Assembly: GCA_030549335.1 (NCBI GenBank)
Contig: CM060188.1
Location: 14,263,501 to 14,327,500 of the forward strand
Length of the DNA: 64,000 nt
Direction of reading: 5' to 3'
Source of the DNA: Pontederia crassipes
Lineage: Eukaryota; Streptophyta; Magnoliopsida; Commelinales; Pontederiaceae
The notes under the pieces are model-generated. The model was not told the DNA's origin. It saw nothing but the letters and a program-made list of their open reading frames with translations, and searched no databases. The position numbers were made by a program, and so were the translations under genes. This document shows, in pieces, positions 59,852 through 64,000 of the stretch; the first letter of the stretch is position 1; each line of letters opens with the position of its first letter.

Positions 59852-61084
59852 CTAAGCATCCGTAGCATCATCGGACGGGGGCGCAACCTGCTCATAGGGA
59901 GAAGTGTCGAACCCCTGATATCGAAAAAAGGCAAACATGCACTCCTGTGTGCGGCGCTGATCAAGCTCGATGCGGTCTACGTGTGCCACCATCTCATTCC
60001 ACTCACCACGTGTCGGTACTGAGCCTCAAACTCTCGTCGGCTCACGTGGAGAAGGTATGTATTGCTCCCAAGAAGGTCCAGTATTTGCAACAGGAGCCTG
60101 CGTAGGACCTTGTGTGGGAGCCTCGGTGCTGGCCTCATCATCGGAGTCCGAGTCCTGAGCATATTGGACTTGAGTAGAAAAGGCCCATTATTCATTAACA
60201 AACACAAGACCTTTCCGTTTCAATGTGCCTTTTCCAATGATATCGGTTGGTCTTTCGGAAAGTGACAGTTCAAACTCCGGAATAGGAATGCATTTATGAC
60301 GAAAGATTCGAGTGAGAAAAGAACCAAAGTGAAGAATCATATTATGGGATTTTCTGGAATCTATTCTCTCTTTGGTGAAGATAAAATAATAAATCATGTA
60401 TGCACCAAAGTTAACCGGAGGAAGGTTATATTGAAGAAGACAATAAAGAAGACGTAGGTCGTTGAAAGTCATATCAGTATAATGACCAGATCGAGGGAAG
60501 ATGATATGACTAATAATATGGTGGGCAACAAGAAGTGCAGGAGACAACTTTTTTAGAGGGCCTTTCATGGGAAAGCTATGCACTTCACCCCGAAAGACAA
60601 CTTCAAGGGCTTCATTCATTGAAATGTCAGTGGGCCACCACCTATGGGATACAATATTCTGAATTCCTAGGTTGGGAACATTAAAAATCTCACAAATCAA
60701 GGGCTCAGTAAGTTTAATAGTATGACCTAGTACGTGAGATGTCACATTAAATTTGAACTCTGGAAATGATAAGTTTGCGTAAGAGAGTCTGACCAACCTA
60801 GGATAAACAAGCTCCTTAACATCAAGAAGTGGAATCCAACCTATCCCGTTAAAGAGACGATGAAGTATGTCCATATTAAGAGAGGATCAATCGACTCGCA
60901 TGCCATGTGCTACTTCTCTAGTAGAATATAATGTTTCAAAGGTGGATGCAATAGAAGCATTAGCAAAGAGAGAAGAATCGAAATATGGAGGAGGTGTTGG
61001 CGAAGGGTTAAATGATTGATGAGAAGAGGACCCTATTTCCTTTCTCTTGCGAGGACCAGAGACACATTTTTTCTTTGGAGGCAT
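59852..61084 (-). pseudogene. Accessory ORF of the second Sirevirus-like element, broken
   Basis: It is related to the intact ORF at 8,527-7,250. The start is MPPKKKCVSGPRKRK (61,084), basic as in the relative, followed by FETLYSTREV. An in-frame TGA (60,889-60,887) interrupts the frame, which then continues to 60,188 with the conserved SERPTDIIGKGTLKRKGL near its end. A stop and a frame change follow. The C-terminal part (60,187-59,852) still shows RIELDQRRTQECMF, the counterpart of the heptad-like region. Its function is unknown and it belongs to the element. Confidence 0.65.
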
Positions 61085-61144
61085 GTGGATAAGATTAAAC
61101 TTAGGAGTAGAAGATGACAATCGACAAAAAAATGACTTGTAAAT

Positions 61145-61310
61145 ATAGAAACGATCGACCACTATGAGAAACGATCGACCATTTTTGTCCGGAACACACG
61201 ATATATTATTTGTTCAAATGGAGAAACGGTCGACCACTATGAGAAATGATCGACCATTTTTATCCAGAATACAACAATATGTCGTCTGTTCAGAACGACC
61301 GTTTTGATTC
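61145..61310. repeat. Internal palindrome array, second element
   Basis: AACGATCGACCACTATGAGA and AACGGTCGACCACTATGAGA-type units alternate with ATGATCGACCATTTTT; two about 40-bp pairs lie some 75 bp apart, just upstream of the accessory ORF on its strand. Confidence 0.65.
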
Positions 61311-62325
61311 AATTATAGAATTGAACATTCACAGAACTTTGATACCACAGTGTACATGTTTATAGGACTGGATGATCGAATCGAAGAAAGTTTGAGAGAG
61401 ATCTAGATATCAAATTCGAGCACCTGTCAATTGATCAAAAGTATTTTTCACTAAGTTGAAAGAGAAAAATAGGCTGCCTTAGGATAAACAAATTAAAAAA
61501 AAAAAGAGGGCTATGTGCCATAATTGTGGCAAACTGTTTACTATAGATGATAGATAATTATTAACTGAGATAAAAAAATTCTGATCAATGGAAATATTGT
61601 TTAAAAAGTAATTATTGATAATCGATACTGCTATATTGTTGGATGTTTATTCAATTATTTAATGGAGTAATAGATTATCTTTTAAATTTTGTGCACTGAG
61701 TACTTTATGTTAATATTTGTATAGTCAGGATGATGGCGAGGGAATTGACAACTTGTATAAGATTGTGTTGGACATGAATATGGACATTAATTTTTTATTA
61801 GTTAAAAATTTAATTTATTATATACAAAATTTCCACATATTACATTAATTTGTTGAGTGATCAAAATAAAAAAGAATCAAGAAACATGATAAGTTCTCGG
61901 GAGGGTCTTATAAATGACTTCTTTATAGTTTTCACTTTACATTCTTTTTGTGGTTACGGATACATGGGCACATATCATTCCCATATTTTCTTTTCAACAG
62001 CGTCGCAAAGAGGCTCTTTGATAGAAGTTCTTGCTTTTTCTATCGAACTAACTCCACGTCAATGATTAAAAGAATAACAAAAAGTAAGGACAAATATATT
62101 CTCTCCTCCAACAATAACAAATCTATTCTTATCGTAGAAATAAAACGCGGACAAATATATTTATTCATGGGACAATTTTAAAGATGCCAAAGAGCTCCTT
62201 TAAGGCTGAACTCAAATAACATTGAATAAAAACTAATATATAATAGTAAAGTTATTGTTTATTCCAACATACACTATGTGCGTGTACTTATTTGTTGATC
62301 ACGTCATTAAGCAAATAAATTAGTT
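61311..62325. other. Spacer before GDSL gene 6
   Basis: AT-rich with no gene recognised. It includes the 3' flank of the minus-strand GDSL gene. Confidence 0.4.
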
Positions 62326-63461
62326 TTAATGCGGAGGGGGAGGAGCGAGGAGAATGGGGGGATTGAGGTAGGGCCCGTCGAGGAAGCCGGCGGCGAGAAC
62401 CCGGTTGGCGGCGTCGGTGAAGTGGACCCCGTCCCAGCAGACGAAACTCGATGGGTCGCTGCACAACTTTGACCCCTTCTCCCCGCACAGCACGCCAAGA
62501 CTCACGTTGTAGGGACCTTCGCCCCCACAGCAGGCTGCCAGCCCACCTTTAAATCCTGCATATATGCATCAGTATGTGTGTATATATATATATAGAGAGA
62601 GAGAGTTAATCTAATTTAATAAATATATGATATTTTTAATCGATTAACTGCTTAACTAATGATGCAATGAGTGCATGAGATTATAGAAGAATTGAGGATC
62701 ACCATAATTAGCCGGGCGCTTGTAGATGCTCATGCAGTCTTCGAAGTAGTCTGCGTAGGTGATTGTGGCACGATGATCGTATCGACGTTTGAGCTTGTCG
62801 ACGGCGTCCTTGAGCACCTGGTCGTGGTGCTTGGCGAGGTCATTGAGCCAGTTGATGCAGCCGGTGGCGGGGTCGTAGTACCCTTGGCCTGCATTCTTCT
62901 GCTGGAACAACGTCAGGAACAGCGCAGTGCAGCCGAGTGGCGTGATCCCCGGAATCACCACTCTCTTTGCACCCAGCTTAATCACATCCTGCACACACAC
63001 ACACACGAAGTATGCCAATTGTCCAGTTCATCAATGGGTTGATCAAAGTATTGAACATTCATGATATATATGTGGACCAATCACTCGCTTATTATGTCGG
63101 CACGTCTCTTACTAATTTGTTTGGATACCGATTATAGACACTAACGCTAAATAAAAGTTATATATCAGAAATACATGTGCAGTTTCAGAAAAATGGAAAC
63201 AACAAATTCATATGCTATACCGTAAATTAACAATATTTGTGTAACACAAACATGAGATGTTACACAACATGATGTTACATAACACAAATTTATAACTTAG
63301 TTTAATTACCTTGGTGGCGTGTATGATCTTCTTTACAACAAGAGGAACAAGAGATGTGGTCTCGTTGAGTGGTCTTTGTTGGATGAGTGATTCGATGTAG
63401 TCGTTTCCACCGATCTCTCCCATTAAAACCAAAGACTTGCTCAAGATATTTTCTGAGGACC
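62326..63461 (-). CDS. GDSL esterase/lipase 6, exons 3-5 only (5' part off the edge)
   Basis: Minus-strand exons: 63461-63310, 62988-62703, 62555-62326, with phases 1,0,1 identical to the plus-strand genes. Exon 3 has GEIGGNDYIESL (block III, with the Asn). Exon 4 has GAKRVVIPGITPLGC where the others have VPGN-PIGC, and YADYFEDCM. Exon 5 has ACCGGEGPYN and CWDGVHFTDAANR with the catalytic Asp and His. The protein ends PPILLAPPPPH. Exons 1 and 2 with the GDS serine must lie beyond 64,000; intron 2 is at least 539 bp. The sequence is clearly diverged from genes 1-5 and convergent in direction with them. It is probably an active serine hydrolase of another GDSL branch. Confidence 0.85.
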
Positions 63462-64000
63462 CTGCATTTAGGCATGTGGTCAATTTTCTTCTTCATCGCT
63501 TTTTTATCTTCTGGAGTTTCTGATTGAAAGACAAATTTGTGACTTCGATTCTACCCATTCATCTCGAAAATAATTGTATCAATCATAAAAACCTTTTGTA
63601 GAATCGTAAATTCCTTACAAATATAATGAATCAAACTGGAAACAAATTATCTACCAATAAAAGTAATTAAAAGCTATCTAGTATAGTTAATTAATATACT
63701 TAATTTGTTGGTATAATCAATAAAAGCAATTAAGTTATTATCCTTCACATCTATAGTCAAATACAATTTTGAGGGAATAGATAAATTTAATTTATTATAT
63801 TCTGATAAATATTGATTATAATAAAAATTATCTAGCATGATAATTAATGTCTAAAATGACCTTAAAGGTCAATAACATAAATTGTATATATAATATATTT
63901 TAATGCTCAATATATTATTTTAATTGTTAAATTCACCATATTTTAATCTATTCATGTTACTATAATAGCTAACAGTTAGATACAATGACCAAACTACTAG
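63462..64000 (-). other. Partial intron 2 of GDSL gene 6
   Basis: AT-rich, following the TGCAG acceptor at exon 3. No exon 1 or 2 motif is seen before the window ends. Confidence 0.6.

Larger units (their letters stand above)
58287..61310 (-). mobile_element. 3' half of a second Sirevirus-like element
   Basis: It has an LTR (58,287-59,479), a polypurine tract, an accessory ORF (61,084-59,852) and a palindrome array, in the same order as the element at 5,936-15,203. No gag, protease, integrase or RT is present to the right, so the 5' half is gone. The 5' break lies near 61,310-61,450. Confidence 0.75.

Noticed and set aside
1-64000. CRISPR arrays, rRNA genes, bacterial operons
   Set aside because: No regular spacer arrays or rRNA sequence; intron-bearing genes and plant retroelements show nuclear plant DNA.

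Overview
The window is nuclear DNA of a flowering plant, most likely a monocot outside the grasses. Its genes have introns, their first exons are GC- and CpG-rich inside AT-rich spacers, and the surrounding DNA is full of plant-type mobile elements (L1, RTE, Ty1/copia of the Sirevirus type, Ty3/gypsy, hAT-like and Tourist-like MITEs, a tRNA-derived SINE). The species cannot be named from the sequence.

Region 1-15,200 is repeats only: a decayed L1-type LINE on the minus strand (1-4,480, running off the left edge), an unassigned spacer, then a complete but mutated Sirevirus-like Ty1/copia element on the minus strand (5,936-15,203). The copia element has two LTRs, a PBS matching initiator tRNA-Met, a polypurine tract, broken gag-pol and an unbroken extra 425-codon ORF in the env position.

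Region 19,200-50,200 is the genic core: five GDSL-type esterase/lipase genes in tandem on the plus strand (spans 19,315-21,600; 24,501-26,076; 32,279-33,841; 40,319-45,183; 47,158-50,184). All five share five exons and identical intron phases (1,1,0,1), a signal peptide, and the GDS serine, the block III Asn and the D-x-x-H motif. Genes 2 and 3 are a recent pair with a changed block III; genes 1, 4 and 5 keep the usual GEIGGNDYN. Intron 4 of gene 4 is swollen to 3.4 kb by a truncated RTE retrotransposon and a 503-bp hAT-like MITE with a perfect 8-bp target duplication, yet the flanking exons still join in frame. A sixth, diverged GDSL gene lies on the minus strand at 62,326-63,461; its first two exons are beyond the right edge.

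Region 50,200-62,300 is again repeat-rich: a duplicated gene-5 downstream flank split by a 2,368-bp solo LTR (perfect 5-bp TSD) and a MITE, a SINE with a 14-bp TSD, GC-rich degenerate repeats, and the 3' half of a second Sirevirus-like element.

The GDSL proteins are probably secreted serine hydrolases of the plant SGNH family; substrates cannot be read from sequence. The signals most worth following are the CGGTCGACCG-type palindrome arrays shared by both Sirevirus-like elements in matching places, the intact accessory ORF beside ruined gag-pol, the run of TGG-to-TGA stops in several elements, the block III divergence of GDSL genes 2 and 3, and a GC-AG intron in GDSL gene 1.
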